From Thysanoteuthis rhombus (Eukaryota > Mollusca > Cephalopoda > Oegopsida > Thysanoteuthidae), in assembly GCA_963457665.1 (NCBI GenBank), contig OY735209.1:5665417-5729416 (forward strand): a stretch of 64,000 nt of DNA, given 5' to 3'. The notes below the pieces were generated by a model. It saw only the letters and a list, made by a program, of their open reading frames with translations, searched no databases and had not been told where the DNA came from. Made by a program: the position numbers and the translations under genes. Shown piece by piece: positions 1-13,000 of this stretch (within the stretch, counting starts at the first letter, position 1; the number at the start of each line of letters is the position of its first letter).

Positions 1-1673
1 CCCCCCGTTGATGTGCTGTTGACATTTCCTGTCATCCACCGGGAAATTAAAAATTAAATACACTCTAACCATACATATGGTTGGGGAGGTAAAAACTCTA
101 TTATTTGACCTTTGAGCTGTCTCCACCTATAAATTCCCCCCCCCCCAATAAATGAATGTTTTCTGTGGAAAGTAAGCAATATTTTCCAAAAATCCAGTTA
201 ATTAAACATTGAATGAACAGATTTTTTTGGATTGAATTTCTCTGAGGGCAATTCTATTTTTGAAAAGATTTCAAAACTCCACTCCATTTTGTCTAGTGAC
301 TGATCCGTCAATTAAGGCGGAATTTATAGAATTTTAGTCAAAAAAACATGGCCCCTGTGGGTACCCCAAAATATTTTTATTTTTTCATAACAAACTATAA
401 CTGTTTTATAACTAGCTATAACTAAACCATAATCTTGCTCTTATAACCAAAATTGAATTTTTGAAGGAGATATTCAATTATTGCAATTTTAAAAGAGCAT
501 TAAGAAAGTGTGCTATAGATGCTGTCTGTATTTGATTATATTGAAATATGAAAAAATAGCTGTTCAATATAAAATGATTTTAGGAAGGCATATACATATA
601 TGTGGGTTTGTTTGTTTTGAGTTGATCAATCAAAGTCATCATTGTTACCCTGGACAAGTATTGCAGTAAGTTGAAGTTAGAGGCATTTTCCTCTGCCATT
701 TGCCTTAAGAGATATTTTGATAGTCCACCTGTACTTAAAATCCTGAGAAAGTTCAAGACGATGATCAAACATTACTAGAACTTGCTCTGACAGCCCATCT
801 TTTATGAGCTCATCAACTATGCTAGCCATAACCTTCTCAACAAAGTTTTGTCATTTCCAGACAGTTTTTCATGATGAACTTTTTTTTCAATAAACAACAA
901 ATCATTACAAACTTCAAAACATGTGTCCTAATTTTTCACTCTTTTTTGTCTTCACATGTGACTTGTCTACTGTCACCAATCACTACAAGCTTTGAGAGTT
1001 TCTGATATGAAGTGTATGACACAGTGTTATAATAATTGAAAATTAATCATTGCATGTATCCTATCAATTTGTATTTGTATATGAAATAAATGTAGTTGGG
1101 GGCAAATGTTTCTAACCTTTATTTGTTTTTGAGTTATTGAGCTTCAAAAAGCGTAATGAAAAGACAGGGCTGGATTAAATCATTCACAAAAAAATCTGAA
1201 TGAATCGTCAGAACACATGTTATTGAAACGTGAAAACTGCATGCTTCTATCTTTGATAGTTTTCGAGATATGAGGCAGTTCTGTTACCAATATATTTGAT
1301 AAAGGTAACTTCCCCTCTTGCAATGAAGAAATAGTTATTAATGTTTTTGTTTCTTTGTTATGCTGAGCAAATTACTTCCTATGCAGAATTTTCATAAAAC
1401 TAGTTATTGATAGAAATCTGAGTGAGTAGCCACAGTCATTTTGGACAAATGAGATCACAGAGACTTTAGGCCAGAAATTCAGCCAAATTCAGTCCATATT
1501 AGTAGACCATATTAGCTATATATTTCCAGTGGTCATTCCTTCTGTTCATTCAAAATACCACAGGAATGACATTTGCCTACCTACTAATAGTCAGATATAC
1601 ACAATCTTATTACATCACTTGAAGTACTTTATCTCTTCTTAAATACTAAAGAATCTTTTATTTTTGTTTACAG
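1..1673. other. Gene-free AT-rich flank
   Basis: I see no coding exon here. A short stretch near 11-50 (TGTTGACATTTCCTGTCATC) recurs at 53884-53903, so it is part of a dispersed repeat. The last bases form a pyrimidine tract and AG at 1672-1673, which matches the position of the splice acceptor in front of zinc-finger locus B. Confidence 0.6.
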
Positions 1674-3165
1674 ATTTTCTGACATGGAATCATTTTGAGA
1701 AAATTTGAAATTTATTGGATTAACATTTTAAAAATATATGAATATCATTGGATGAACATTTTATGATGACATAACAGCAGAAAACATGTTAAAAAGTGTC
1801 ATTCATGTCAAATTAGTGAATGTTCTTTTTCCATGAGTTCAACATTAAGTACGCACTTGGAGATAAATCTTATAAATATAAACATTACTGTTGATCTACA
1901 TTTTCACATAATACACTTTGAAGAAATTAAGTGTAAGTCCACACAGGAGAGAAACCATATTCTTTTCACATAAATTACATCTGGCGAATCATGAACTAAC
2001 ACGCACTGGAGAGGTCTGAATCTACTTTTTCAAATGGAGTTATCTTTGGTGAATCATAAACTAACACACACTGGAGAGAAACCATATCCTTGTGAGGTGT
2101 GTGGTTCTTCCTTTTCACGAAAGTTACATTTGGTGGATCATATGCGAATACATACTGGTGAGAAACCTCATTCTTGTGAGTTATGTGAACGTTCCTTTTC
2201 ACATAAGTCTGGTTTAGTGATACATATGCGAACGCATACTGGTGAGAAACCTTATTCTTGTGGTGTGTGTGAATCTTCCTTTTCACATAACAGAAGTTTA
2301 GTGATTCATATGCAAACACATACTGGAGAGAAGCCATATTCTTGTGAGGTGTGTGGATCTACTTTTTCACAGAAGCTACATTTGATGAAACATATACGAA
2401 CACATACTGGAGAGAAACCATATTCTTGTGGGACATGTGGATCTGCCTTTTCAGAAAAGTCAATATTAGTGAATCATATGCGAACTCATACTGGTGAAAA
2501 ACCTTATTCTTGTGAAGTGTGTGAACGTTCCTTTTCACATAAGTCAAGTTTAGTGAGACATATGCGAACACATACCGGAGAGAAACCTTATTCATGTGAA
2601 ATGTGTGAATCTTCCTTTTCACAGAAGTCAACTTTGGTGGTACATACACAAACACATACTGGAGAGAAACCATTTTCTTGTGAGGTGTGTGGATTTACCT
2701 TTTCACGGAAGGCACGATTGGTGCGACATATGCGAAAACATACTGGAGAGGAACCATGAGGCATATGCAAAAACATCCTGGAAAGAAGTCTTATTCTTCT
2801 GGAATGAGTGATTCTAAGTTTTTTCCCTTTTTACATAGTTTTAGTGATACATATGGAAACACCTACTAGAGATAAAGTGTATTCTTATGGGTTGTGTTAA
2901 TCCACTTTTTCAGTTGTCAAGTTTTGTGAAAAAAGCAAATTCTTGTCGACAGAGTGAAGCAGCATTTTTTGATTTTCCACTTTTAAGGAAACATGTTTAG
3001 ACACACTAAATATTATTTGTATTCTTGTAAAGTGTGTGGATATCTTTTTCACAAAAGTCATCTTTGGTGGTGTGTATAATCAAACACTTACTGCTATGGG
3101 GCCTTGTTCTTGTGAACATTGTGGATCTGCCCTCAGAACTGGATCAAATTTGTGTCAACATCCTT
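1674..3165 (+). pseudogene. Zinc-finger locus A: partly decayed C2H2 exon
   Basis: The whole stretch behaves as one old terminal exon of a C2H2 zinc-finger gene. It begins after an acceptor (TTTACAG, AG at 1672-1673) that aligns with the one before locus B. It carries a degenerate first finger at about 1797-1870 (CHSCQISECSFSMSSTL). It then has disrupted fingers at about 1890-2030 that have lost their CxxC halves and reading frame. Eight clean fingers follow (2034-2759). After the stop come at least three more relics, ending in CEHCGSALRTGSNL at about 3111-3165. Locus B has the same terminal relic, so the ancestor was longer. The intact block may still be translated; as a complete gene this looks eroded. 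An intact upstream exon is not visible. Confidence 0.7.
2034..2759 (+). CDS. C2H2 zinc-finger protein A, eight-finger ORF
   Basis: A 241-residue open frame starts at ATG 2034 inside a half finger (its two histidines only, the CxxC half lost). Eight complete C2H2 fingers follow, of the form CxxCxSxFSxKxxLxxHxxTH, each joined by TGEKP linkers. Such tandem arrays bind DNA in the nucleus, each finger reading about three bases. Readable helix residues (-1 to 6) include [49 protein letters not shown] and RKARLVR. No KRAB, SCAN, BTB or other effector domain is present in this exon. The ATG inside a half finger suggests that the natural N-terminus has been lost or lies upstream. The frame ends at TGA 2757-2759 just after a TGEEP variant of the linker. 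Target and biological role are unknown. Confidence 0.75.
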   Translation: MELSLVNHKLTHTGEKPYPCEVCGSSFSRKLHLVDHMRIHTGEKPHSCELCERSFSHKSGLVIHMRTHTGEKPYSCGVCESSFSHNRSLVIHMQTHTGEKPYSCEVCGSTFSQKLHLMKHIRTHTGEKPYSCGTCGSAFSEKSILVNHMRTHTGEKPYSCEVCERSFSHKSSLVRHMRTHTGEKPYSCEMCESSFSQKSTLVVHTQTHTGEKPFSCEVCGFTFSRKARLVRHMRKHTGEEP

Positions 3166-3705
3166 GATATGAAGTTTGTTCTTGTTTTTACACTTTGAAA
3201 TCACCAAAACTTATATCCATAAATATTCAAATTCTTGTCTTATGTAAATGTATATTTGTAAGTTGAAAAATACCTAATGATCTCAAAAACATGTTTGAGA
3301 ACTATGTGTGCTTTTTTGTTTTCAGGGCTGTTTTAAAAATTAATATTTCCATCTCACTTGAAAGAATAATTTTTCATGTGTTCTGATCTATATTTTACGT
3401 CATCCGCAATTTTTCAAGCTATATTCAAAAACCCACTTAAAGAGTATTTTCTTCAAATATGTGGATATTTGTTTTAAAAACTGTTATCTTTGAAAAGTTG
3501 TATTTACAATTTTACTTGTTCAAAGAATTTTCTCTCAATCTATTTCTTACGAGAGAAGCCAGAAATAAATTTTTGATGATGTTATGATGTGTTATTGTAA
3601 ATTTGGAGATTTAGAGTTTTTCATTCTTTGTTTTGAAAATTTATAGGTTTGGAAAGCATAATAAAAAATTGTTACATTATGGTGAATGTCTTGTCAGTAT
3701 TTCCA

Positions 3706-3711
3706 AATAAA
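3706..3711 (+). promoter_or_regulatory. Polyadenylation signal, locus A
   Basis: AATAAA lies about 0.95 kb after the intact finger block. Locus B has one in the equivalent place (17679-17684), in a flank that also resembles this one. Confidence 0.4.
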
Positions 3712-3844
3712 TGTATGTTTTTCGTATTCATTTATTGCAATGTGTATAGGTGAACTTCAGAAGAAAGACGAGTCCTGATTAAAACAATACATCATTTATT
3801 CAAGTTTTACACATGCTAAAACACTAAAACTAATCATTAACTGA

Positions 3845-4093
3845 TCTGGTTAGTCACTCAATAGGAACTGTCATGTGACATGTTTTTAAGCAATATGTTT
3901 GGTCAATGAAAAAATAGAGAAAAGGGATGATCAGTGAATAAGTTACTACTCTGACCTTTTGTTATCCAAGTGATCAGTAAAAAAAAGTTTGAACTTCCTA
4001 AAAAACAAGACTGACACAAAATGGAAGATCAATTTAGCATGAACTTACTTAGCAAATTAAACCTCTCCTGACTGAAAACCTATTTAGAGAGGG
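3845..4093 (+). repeat. Interspersed repeat family R1, copy 1
   Basis: A unit of about 250 bp begins TCTGGTTAGTCACTCAATAG. It contains blocks resembling GATCAGTGAATAAGTTACT and ATCAATTTAGCATGAACTTA, and ends near CCTATTTAGAGAGGGA. Five further copies occur in the window. There is no pol III A/B box pair and no coding capacity, so this may be a MITE or the 3' tail of a longer element. Confidence 0.75.
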
Positions 4094-4699
4094 AATTTTG
4101 GAAAGGAGAAAAAAAAATGTTTTTTCTGAGACATGATAAAGAATCAAACTTATATGGGTACCCATTTTCTATGGCCTGCAGCCAACGTAGGTATTTATTC
4201 GAGATTTTATGTAATTTATACAAGTATGTCAATTTTATAATCTTTATTGTGAAATTACTATTCTTTGGCTTGAAAAATCTACGATATAATAATTGTGATT
4301 TATTATTTAATCTAAAATAGAAATTAAGTTTTATTTCTGTAATACAATTGACATTTAGCAGTGGATGTGCGGCCCAAACAAAAACGAAGAATATCTCATG
4401 TGGCTGTCTTGATGGAAAAGGTTGCCTATGCTTCGAGTGAATGTTAAAATATCCAACTCTCTTGCTCCACTGGATACGGTTTGTGTGCATGATACGTATA
4501 TAAATAGCCACCTAGCCGGATCAGCTTAGACACTGTGGAAACTGTATTGGCTGTTCTGATGACAGTTTTGGTTGGTGGTTTTTAATGCTTGATGAAAAGA
4601 GAGGTCCACATCTCTTTTCATCAATATCATTGTTGTGGCTTGAAGATGCGACTTCTTCAATCTTTTCAATTTTTTCATAGAGGAATATAATTATGACAA

Positions 4700-5030
4700 T
4701 GCTTCAGCATAGTGGGTAAGGGCTCTGGCGATCGACTCAGGGTGCCGAGTTCAACCCCCAGCTGTGTCTACTAGTGTACACTTTCACATTAATGCACTTT
4801 AGAAAGGAATGAATCCTCACCTCCCCTGACTGTGAGTAAAATAAAAACAGCCTCACCGGGCCCGTTTGTAAAAAACATGGATTGCCTTTTGGCAAGGCAT
4901 AGTACTCATCAGCCATATCCCCTATACCAGGGTTACAGCGAAGTTGATGGTCCAATCTTTGTTAGGAGCAGGACAAAGAAGTTTGACTTGGTGAGCTTCA
5001 ATAGACTGAAGTTTCAACAATGATTGTTGC
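4700..5030 (+). mobile_element. tRNA-derived SINE
   Basis: An A-box-like sequence (CAGCATAGTGGG, about 4705-4716) and a B-box-like sequence (GAGTTCAACCC, about 4747-4757) are spaced as in a tRNA gene. No cloverleaf completes, and a non-tRNA body follows. This is the usual layout of a tRNA-derived SINE. The 3' limit is uncertain. Confidence 0.5.
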
Positions 5031-7734
5031 CTGTCTGTAAGGGAGACACATTCTCTAGGCAGCCAAGTATTGTACTTGAGATGCTCTTGAGTAAATGCCT
5101 GAGTATATATCTACTTATTTCCTCTTCTTTAATGATGAACAAATCATCATCAAATGAGTCAGGGGCTAGTCCAAACCTGAGCTAATACATGTCTCATCTA
5201 AAAAATTCAGACAACCAAAGATGGATCGTTTCAACATCCCCTGCTCCCCAGAGTGACCATTTGGACATCATCCCTACCAAGTTTTGTCTATTGCAAAATT
5301 TCATTCCCAAAACAGTCCAAGAAGGAGGAGCTTTAATTGGAAAATATTGTAGTTGAGAAAAGCTAAGGAAGACATTCATTAATAAAGTTGAATGAGATAT
5401 TCGTACTTCACATAAATGAATCACGATAGCCCATGTGTACCAGAACTATATATCTAAAAAATTATGAAATAGATCTTTTGTTTAAAATTATCTGGAAAAT
5501 ACCTGCATGAAACATGGGCATTGTTGGTCCCAAAATGATCATAGAAACCCCAAAATACACTTGTTCGAAAAAAATAAAAAGTCCATTTGTAGATCGTTCC
5601 TAGTGGTGTACTCATACTGGTTTTCAAAATTGTAGCACCAACAATGTGATGAAGAGCACCTGGAGACATACACACACACTCAAAGAGAGAAGAATCCGTA
5701 GCCCATTTGTATGACTACAATGATTCAATATTGCTTACTCATATAACATGCATATGGTGCTAAGAGAAAATATTTGTTTGAAAAAGATTACCATCACTAA
5801 CTGCTAAAAATCATCAGAAAATATCTCTTTCAATTTGAAGCCTCAATGATTGTGTATGTTTTTATTTGTAAAATTGGTATTAACTCCTACTGTAAAAGCA
5901 TTTCATACTTTTGATTGGAAAAACTCACAAAATCTTTCAGTTAGAGCTTAGAATCACAATAGAATTACTTATTGGAACTAAACTGTGGTCATAAAAAAAA
6001 ATGGAAATCATCTCTTCAAAGGTTGATGCCTTTTTGTACATCTGTCATGAAATACTGTAACTTTTTTAAAAATTCCATCATTTTTAAATCAGATTGTTTT
6101 TCAAACTGCTTTACAGGTATTTTGATGTTTTGGAATTTTTTTATAGCATGCTTATCTTTGAAAATGTTCACCTTTGCTGTTTATCTTGTATATTCAAATA
6201 TTCTTGTTACGTTCCTTGAAATATCAATTAAGGGCATCCATACACTTAAATAATCTGCAACTGTGTCACAAAAAACATGCAGAGCTCGTCACCTGAAAAT
6301 CTGTTAAACGTGTTCATTTTCCTCCCCATCTCAAATGACGTTTAAAACATGCAGATCGATTATAACAAACTTGGTAAAACTGATTCCTGTAATTAACATT
6401 TATGTAAAGGAGCACTGAGTAAGATTCTTCGATGTATCCCGATATTTGTGACTGAAAAACATATCATGTGCGTCTGCTGGAGAGCTTCCAACATATTCAT
6501 AGCAGAAAACGTATCACCTCAAACCACATTCATACTATTTTCAGAAATAGTAGCCACAGTGCATTGTGATTTTTGTTTGTGACTAGGGAGTATCATTTTG
6601 TAATTGCTTGTGTGTAAAAAGTAAAGATAATTGTTATGATCCACTTTAAACTTTGCTTTTATGACCAGGACAGTGATAATTTGTATTTCATTGGCTGACG
6701 TGATACTTGTCCACGAAATTACCTATATGACGGTGACAGTCATCCAGGAGCTGTACACCATAGCGAACCATGACCAAAGTTAGGGTTGGTTATAGATCAA
6801 ATCAGGCCGGGTCACCTCGTCGAGGAAGTCTGATGTCAAGAAACCTGAAACCCCCAATGATATCCAGAATACGTCACTGACGAATCATCTTGATGCATCT
6901 AAAAGATGTTTACTTAGAATCAACCAGCTCAACCCAATTTTTGGTTTTGTGATTGCCCTGGAAGCCCCAAATCACTGTGACAAAGCTGTGCCAAGATCCT
7001 TCCTTGATCCCTGGTGAATTTCTTGCATTATAGAATCCTCTTTATCCGTGGTCCTACGGAGTGACACCTGTTTACACCTTTCCCTCTGACATGCTCCTTT
7101 GCAGTATCTGTTTTGATGTGTGATACCGACACGCCATATTTCAGTATGCTTATCAAGGATCAAGACAAATTCTAGGTACCTCATTCCCCCTTCTTGGCCT
7201 GCTAGACACTTCGAAGCATGATGAGTGTGGCTAGGATGTCATCATAGACTTGAAAATCATGGAATTCCTGATGGGTATCCAAGGCGGTTTTATCAAGTTT
7301 TCTTGCTATCTTTGCTTTTGGGATTGCAGGAATGCCTTGGCACACCACCGAAGGTGGAACTGGTCATGACTGTCCGAATCGTATGGAGGGATGAACAATA
7401 TCATGTGGGAGCCACTGGGTGGCTCTCAGGAGATGGTGATGCCACCACTGCACATAAAATTAGGCCTTCTGAAACAATTTGTATCTGCCTTAGATAGGGA
7501 GATTTCAGCCTTCAATAATCTTCTATAGGTTGTCTATGGCAAAATAGGTAAATAACAAAATTAGTTAAGCCTGTGATTCATAGATTCCTTTAGCTTTTGA
7601 ATTGGTCTGACTGGCTGACTATATATGCATCATGCATACAGGACACATCCATGGAGCAAGAGGACAGAATATTTAAACATTTACTCCTTATTATGTCAAG
7701 AAAAATGTTTTTTTTTTTGTTTTTTTTTTCAAAT
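5031..7734. other. Gene-free region with repeat fragments
   Basis: No host exon was recognised. 5460-5640 (minus) shares the sequence around TTTTGGGACCAACAAT with 22495-22640 and belongs to another dispersed repeat. About 6650-7500 has visibly higher GC than its surroundings and broken open frames on both strands, which suggests an old retroelement or pseudogene that I could not identify. Confidence 0.5.
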
Positions 7735-7737
7735 TTC

Positions 7738-8010
7738 TCCCCCTGAATAGAGTTTTAAGAGGAGTTTCAGTTTACAATATAAGTTTATGGTAAATTGATC
7801 CTTTGATTCAAGTTCAGCAGCATTCATGCTAGTTTGTTCTTTTGAAAATTCAGACTTTTTTTAGTAATCACTGCTCAACCAAAAGTGAAAGAAGTTAGTT
7901 ATTCATTGATCATCCTTTCTGCCAATTTATCAATTGGTCACCTCCAACATGGCAGGCTGCCCAAATGGTGTTGATAATGTGATGGTTTCTATTGAGTGAC
8001 CAACCAGACT
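7738..8010 (-). repeat. Interspersed repeat family R1, copy 2
   Basis: Read on the minus strand it begins GTCTGGTTGGTCACTCAATA near 8010 and follows the R1 consensus almost to its end, including the ATCAATTTACCATAAACTTA block. This is the only minus-strand copy. Confidence 0.75.
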
Positions 8011-9655
8011 TATCTCCTATTCACCTCAATTGGATACAAATATTCAATCAAGGAATAGAATATCTGTTGTATGAAGAGAAATTTCTCATCAATAAATTTC
8101 CCATTTTTTCACAGTATTGAACGAATTACTCATGAGACAATGAAATAATCACAAATTGAAATTTTATCTCTTTTCTCTAATTAAGTTATAATCCATAAAT
8201 CATTTGAGTGAAGAATAATCAATTATACCCTTCTGTATTGTTGATGTCGTAACAACAACATACCAGCTGATGAATTCTACAGACATCTCCCAGTGCAGTG
8301 GAAATGTCTTCTGTCAATATAATAGCAACATTTCAGCGTGATTCCTGATCCAAACATAACCTATGACTGTTGCCGAAATAGAGATTCACGATAACCCTAG
8401 AAATCATTTTCTTCTGCTTTTCCCTTCAAAGGAGTTGTTGGATTAAAGGAGTTTCCGGATTAACTAGAGTTCATGCCTATCGGATCATGAAACTAGAATT
8501 AAAGCCATTAGGACCATGATTGTCAGTTGGCGTAAATCGAACCTGCGTAAAAAGAGAACAAAACTTGAAGACAGGATTTATGTAATGAAAGCTAAACCGG
8601 AGATCACATGAAGAAATTACTTAGACAATGATGAATCTAAAAAAAAGAAATAACACTGACTGAGAGATAAAAAGCAGAGTATGCTATTCTTATGATATTA
8701 AAAGTGTGTGGAATTTCCTTTAAATGCAACAAATATTTGCGACTGATGGGTATTAAAAAGAAAAGTCTGCTATTGCTATAATGTAGAAAGGCGTTGTCAA
8801 TTTTTGTATTGTGTTTGACATTTTCCGCCTGACATGCTCTAATTACCTTTAGATAAAAGGCAAGGGTTATTGAATATCGTATGAGTTTCATTTAGCACAG
8901 ATGGTTTAGCTTTATTGAAAATGTTTCAAGTGATATGCAACAGGTGCTGATAAATAAAAGATAGGTATTACTGGAAAAAAGGAACTGTTTTCTCTGGCTT
9001 ACATGAGGCATCTCTGTGAGAAATGTTTCAGCTAATAAACTACTGTCTAATTTCCTTACTTTTATTGATTGAAAAATAGTTCTTAGTATGTGCACATTGG
9101 TCCAGAGATTTTGATTTTTTATCTTTAGTATCAAATTTGTGTTTTTGATCCTACTTTTTTGACAACAGGGATTTTCGCTCATCTGCAGTCTTGAAACAAT
9201 AGTGTTTGCTTCGGATGTATCGGGTGCGATACAAAGTGGTCACTCCCACAACAAAGAAAATTAGTTAAAAAATTGATTATGAAAACTTCTGAACTAGAAA
9301 AGTAAATCAAGCAAATCTCCATCAGAGAATCAGTAAAACCATAGCAGGGATACTTCAGTGTATTGCGCTCAGGCCACCATCAGGTGCTGCTTATGTTGTC
9401 TCACCCAAACTTGGACTAAATACATTCGTTATGAGTTAATTTGGGTTAATCAAGTTAATCATTATGATCAGTCTTCACAAAACACCAACAGTAATCTCTC
9501 ATAAACTGTTTTGAAAAGTTTGAATGAAGGGGCAGTCATTAAGTGAAAGTTAATAGTAGATGAGTCAATAGGAGATATTATCAATGCAACTCCCACGTTT
9601 GGCGATTGATAATCTTTCAAAAGTATTACGCGTCCATCAGTACCAGACGCAAGTG
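8011..9655. other. Gene-free region
   Basis: I find only short open frames without codon-like composition or family motifs. No RNA gene or clear repeat was recognised. Confidence 0.5.
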
Positions 9656-10088
9656 AAAAGGCATCAGGTCAAAGGACATGAGACAAAAGATCATGCAATC
9701 TGCACATGAAAGAATTATGCTGGGCCTTACTTGGAGAGACCACAAAACAGCACAGTACACCTGGGAAAACACAAGAGCAAGGGACAACAGAGAATCCACT
9801 AAAAATCTCAGATGGCAGTGGGCTGGCCATGTTGCAAGAATGACAGACAACCAATGGACATTGCGACTCACGGCGTGGATGCCTCGAGATCACATGCACA
9901 ACCAAGACCGGCAAAATATCAGATGGAGAGACAAGCTAGACAAATTCAGAAAGTACTGGCTCCACAACGCCCATGATAGAGAAGTGTGGCAAATCCTGGG
10001 GAAGGTCTATGTCCAACGACGGATGTTAAAAGACTGATGATGATGATGATGACAGTTGTGTTCGGACAAAAGGCATCAGTCAAAAGGA
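9656..10088 (+). mobile_element. 5'-truncated non-LTR retrotransposon (LINE) tail
   Basis: An open frame at 9678-10037 encodes the C-terminal part of a LINE reverse-transcriptase protein. It shows the familiar blocks WQWAGHVARMTDNQW, WMPRDHM, IRWRDKLDKF, YWLHNAHDREVW and LGKVYVQRR. It is followed at once by a (TGA)n tail (10034-10053), as in many LINE 3' ends. A 21-nt direct repeat with few mismatches (AAAAGGCATCAG... at 9656-9676 and 10068-10088) flanks it and looks like a target-site duplication. Severe 5' truncation is normal for target-primed reverse transcription. The catalytic domain is absent, so this copy cannot move by itself. Confidence 0.8.
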
Positions 10089-13000
10089 TAACAGTAGACA
10101 CCAATATTTCAACTGAATTTGTACCATCTAAGCAGTTTAATTTAGTATTCTATTTTGTAAATTCAACTGAATTGGCATATAGCCTTGGAAATTCCCATAA
10201 GTAATCCAGTAGCCACCTTCTTGCAAAAGCTTTTCCATTTTTTCGAAATTCATCTTTGTTTTAGGGGAGGGGTGCACGATTTTCAATAATCAACCACCTG
10301 AAATGGATACTCTTATGAATATGAGACTATATGGCTTGATTTTGATTTTTTTTTAAATTACACCCTTTTTTTTAACCTGACAACCCCAGTCAGCCTCTGA
10401 TTTCGTCAAGTCATGTATAGCTCTATGTAACTTCGTAACACTGTCATCTGTCATGAATTAAAATCGCTTTCCTAAGAAGTAAACCCAAACAAACGGTAGG
10501 TATGTGGCAGAAGTGTTAAAGTAGATTATTTTACTGAAACTTGGTATCCAACGAAAGCGATTTTCAAAGAAATAGGTTGATTCTCATGATAAGTAAATCG
10601 ACTTTCAAAGTATCACCGATGAAAACTCAGCCGCTTGTGTTTTCAAAGTCAAGCTACGACAACTACAATACTATTTTGGGTCGCAAACAATCAGTTGTTC
10701 TTCTAATGTTTTATACGTGTCTTAATTGTCCAAATTAGTGATACATGAAATCGCGATAACTTTCCTACTAATTACAGTCCATCAAAAATTTTGGTACCAT
10801 TTTCGTCCGATGGAAACATTTAACGAAAAGAGAATAAACTAATCATTTTTCATTTTCCAAGCAAAAACCCTAGCAGACACTGCCGTATCGGCTTGTGTAC
10901 TGGGTTTACCTCAAGTACGAAAGTAGGAAATGCTAGCTCCTTAAACGGTGATCTGTCAATTCAGTCCTTATGGAACAATCCATATTTCACGGCTAGAGGT
11001 TTCCTTTCTGCTTTGTCATCAGACGACACAATTTTCTCCATTTTTTTTTCTTTCTCTCTCAAATGATGTAAAAGGTAAGTTGGAAAATATGAACGGTGAT
11101 TACTATTCATAAAATTTAGCGAACAGTTTTCCTTCAAGCGCAACTAATATCCCCACCGTATAAAACTTAAACGACGTGTGTCCGTTTAAAATTCTAAATT
11201 TCAAAAGAATATATATTCTTGGATCCATTTTCAGTGTAACGGACTTATTCAGTATACTTACAGAGAGAGAGAGAGAGCTTTTTAGATTTTGTTAACATTT
11301 TACATTTTCAGTCGGCTTATTTATTTACATTTGTTCGTCATAGTTGCAACTGAAAACCGGTAAATCCAAAATAATATTGATAAATCAAAATAATAAAAAA
11401 TCAAGTTTATCCCTTGGAATTTTCTTGTTCGCTTTCTCTTTGGGAGCTTTTTATAAATTGGTTCCGTTTGAATAACCACTGATTCTAGAAAATTAAGTAA
11501 GGTGTGTTCTTGCACACATAAACATTCAAAATTAAATAGAATAGAAACAATTTTTCACCGAAATAACGATAACAAATTAATTTCAATTTTTTTTCTTATA
11601 AATGCAACATCAAGGAGGGTACGAATTGGGCTTAAATGCCTCACAAGCAGTACCACCTTTAGAAATATATGTAAAATTAAGAAAAATAATTTTGTATGTT
11701 ATTGTTTTCAGCACTATGTAGGAAAGTTGGTCACAATTGTTAATTGTAAAGTTTCATACCCTCGCTCACTCGATGTTAAGAACGGCGCTCAAAAAAAGAA
11801 TTTCTTTTGAAAACTGTAAGGAAGATCAAGATGGAAAACGAAGTGGTAATTGACTGGGGTAAGTTGGAAAATGATACAATATGCAGATATTGTTCAAGGG
11901 AGGTAATCTAGAGCAATAACTGCTACTACTGTTTAACTATTGCAGAGCAAACTTTTTCAAATGGTTAAAAGTGGCTAGATTTTCACTGATGTTCAAATAA
12001 TGATATTTCCGATGAGGTTAGTCGGTAGGTTTGGAGTTATAGTCTCTAGTTAGGATCTTGTGATGAAAAATCAATTCATAATCTTATGTTGGTAACTGCT
12101 ACCCTAACACAACCCTAAATACTAACTCTAACTTCAAACCAGATCCGTTCGAGTCAAATTTGATGAAATATTGTTTCAAACATTTAGGATTTCCTGCTTT
12201 CATTTCTTCTGTAAAATCTCAAAACGTTCAGCCATTCAAAATTTGCCAATTTGAAATTTTACTCTATAATCGTTCAACGGTGATAGCTTATTTATACAGT
12301 CTATCTAGATTACCTTCCCTGCTAAAAATTTGCATATTCTTCAACCAAACCTAATCCAAACAATTTCCAACAGGGGGAAAGTTTCACACCCTTGTTCACT
12401 CGATGTTAAAAACAGTGCACAAATAAAAGAAACGGGAATGATTTCAGGCATGGCAGTAAATGAAATTCATGACTTTCTTTTTTGTCAATTGGAAAAAAAA
12501 ATTCCAATTGAATCAAAATTCAGGAAGAAAAGATACAAGCAAAATGACTTTTAAAATTAAAAACAAGAAGATGCTATGTTCTGTTGATGTGAAAACAGCA
12601 TATAGTGCACTCTGATCTTGAACTAAAGGCCACAAAAGGAACATTCCAGGAGGCACCCCACTGCTCTGATAGTGCCTCAAAATATAAGTATAGAAGGTTG
12701 TCTTGGAATTAGAATTTCAATTGTAATTGACAATAGATGCTTTATTGAATATTGAAAATTAGAATTTTCATGGGATTTTTTTTAATTGCTGGATTTATAA
12801 TATTATTCTCCTTGTTCCTTTCTTCATTTAAATGTTATACTTTCAGAATTAACATAAGGGAAAGGTTAGTTTAATTAGGGAATAAAGAGAGCAGAAAAGA
12901 AAGGTAATTTATTAACAGGGTAAGACGAAGGGAGAAAAATAGTTTAATGATGAGGGAAGGAAGATTTTCTAATATCAGAAGATTGATCTGTTTGTATAAT

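Noticed and set aside
1996..2776. Long minus-strand frames opposite the zinc fingers (also at 16029-16413 and 58556-59127)
   Set aside because: Shadows of the repetitive finger coding sequence.
4704..4760. A functional tRNA gene at the A/B boxes
   Set aside because: No cloverleaf or acceptor stem can be formed; fits a SINE head. The same applies to 43528-43590.
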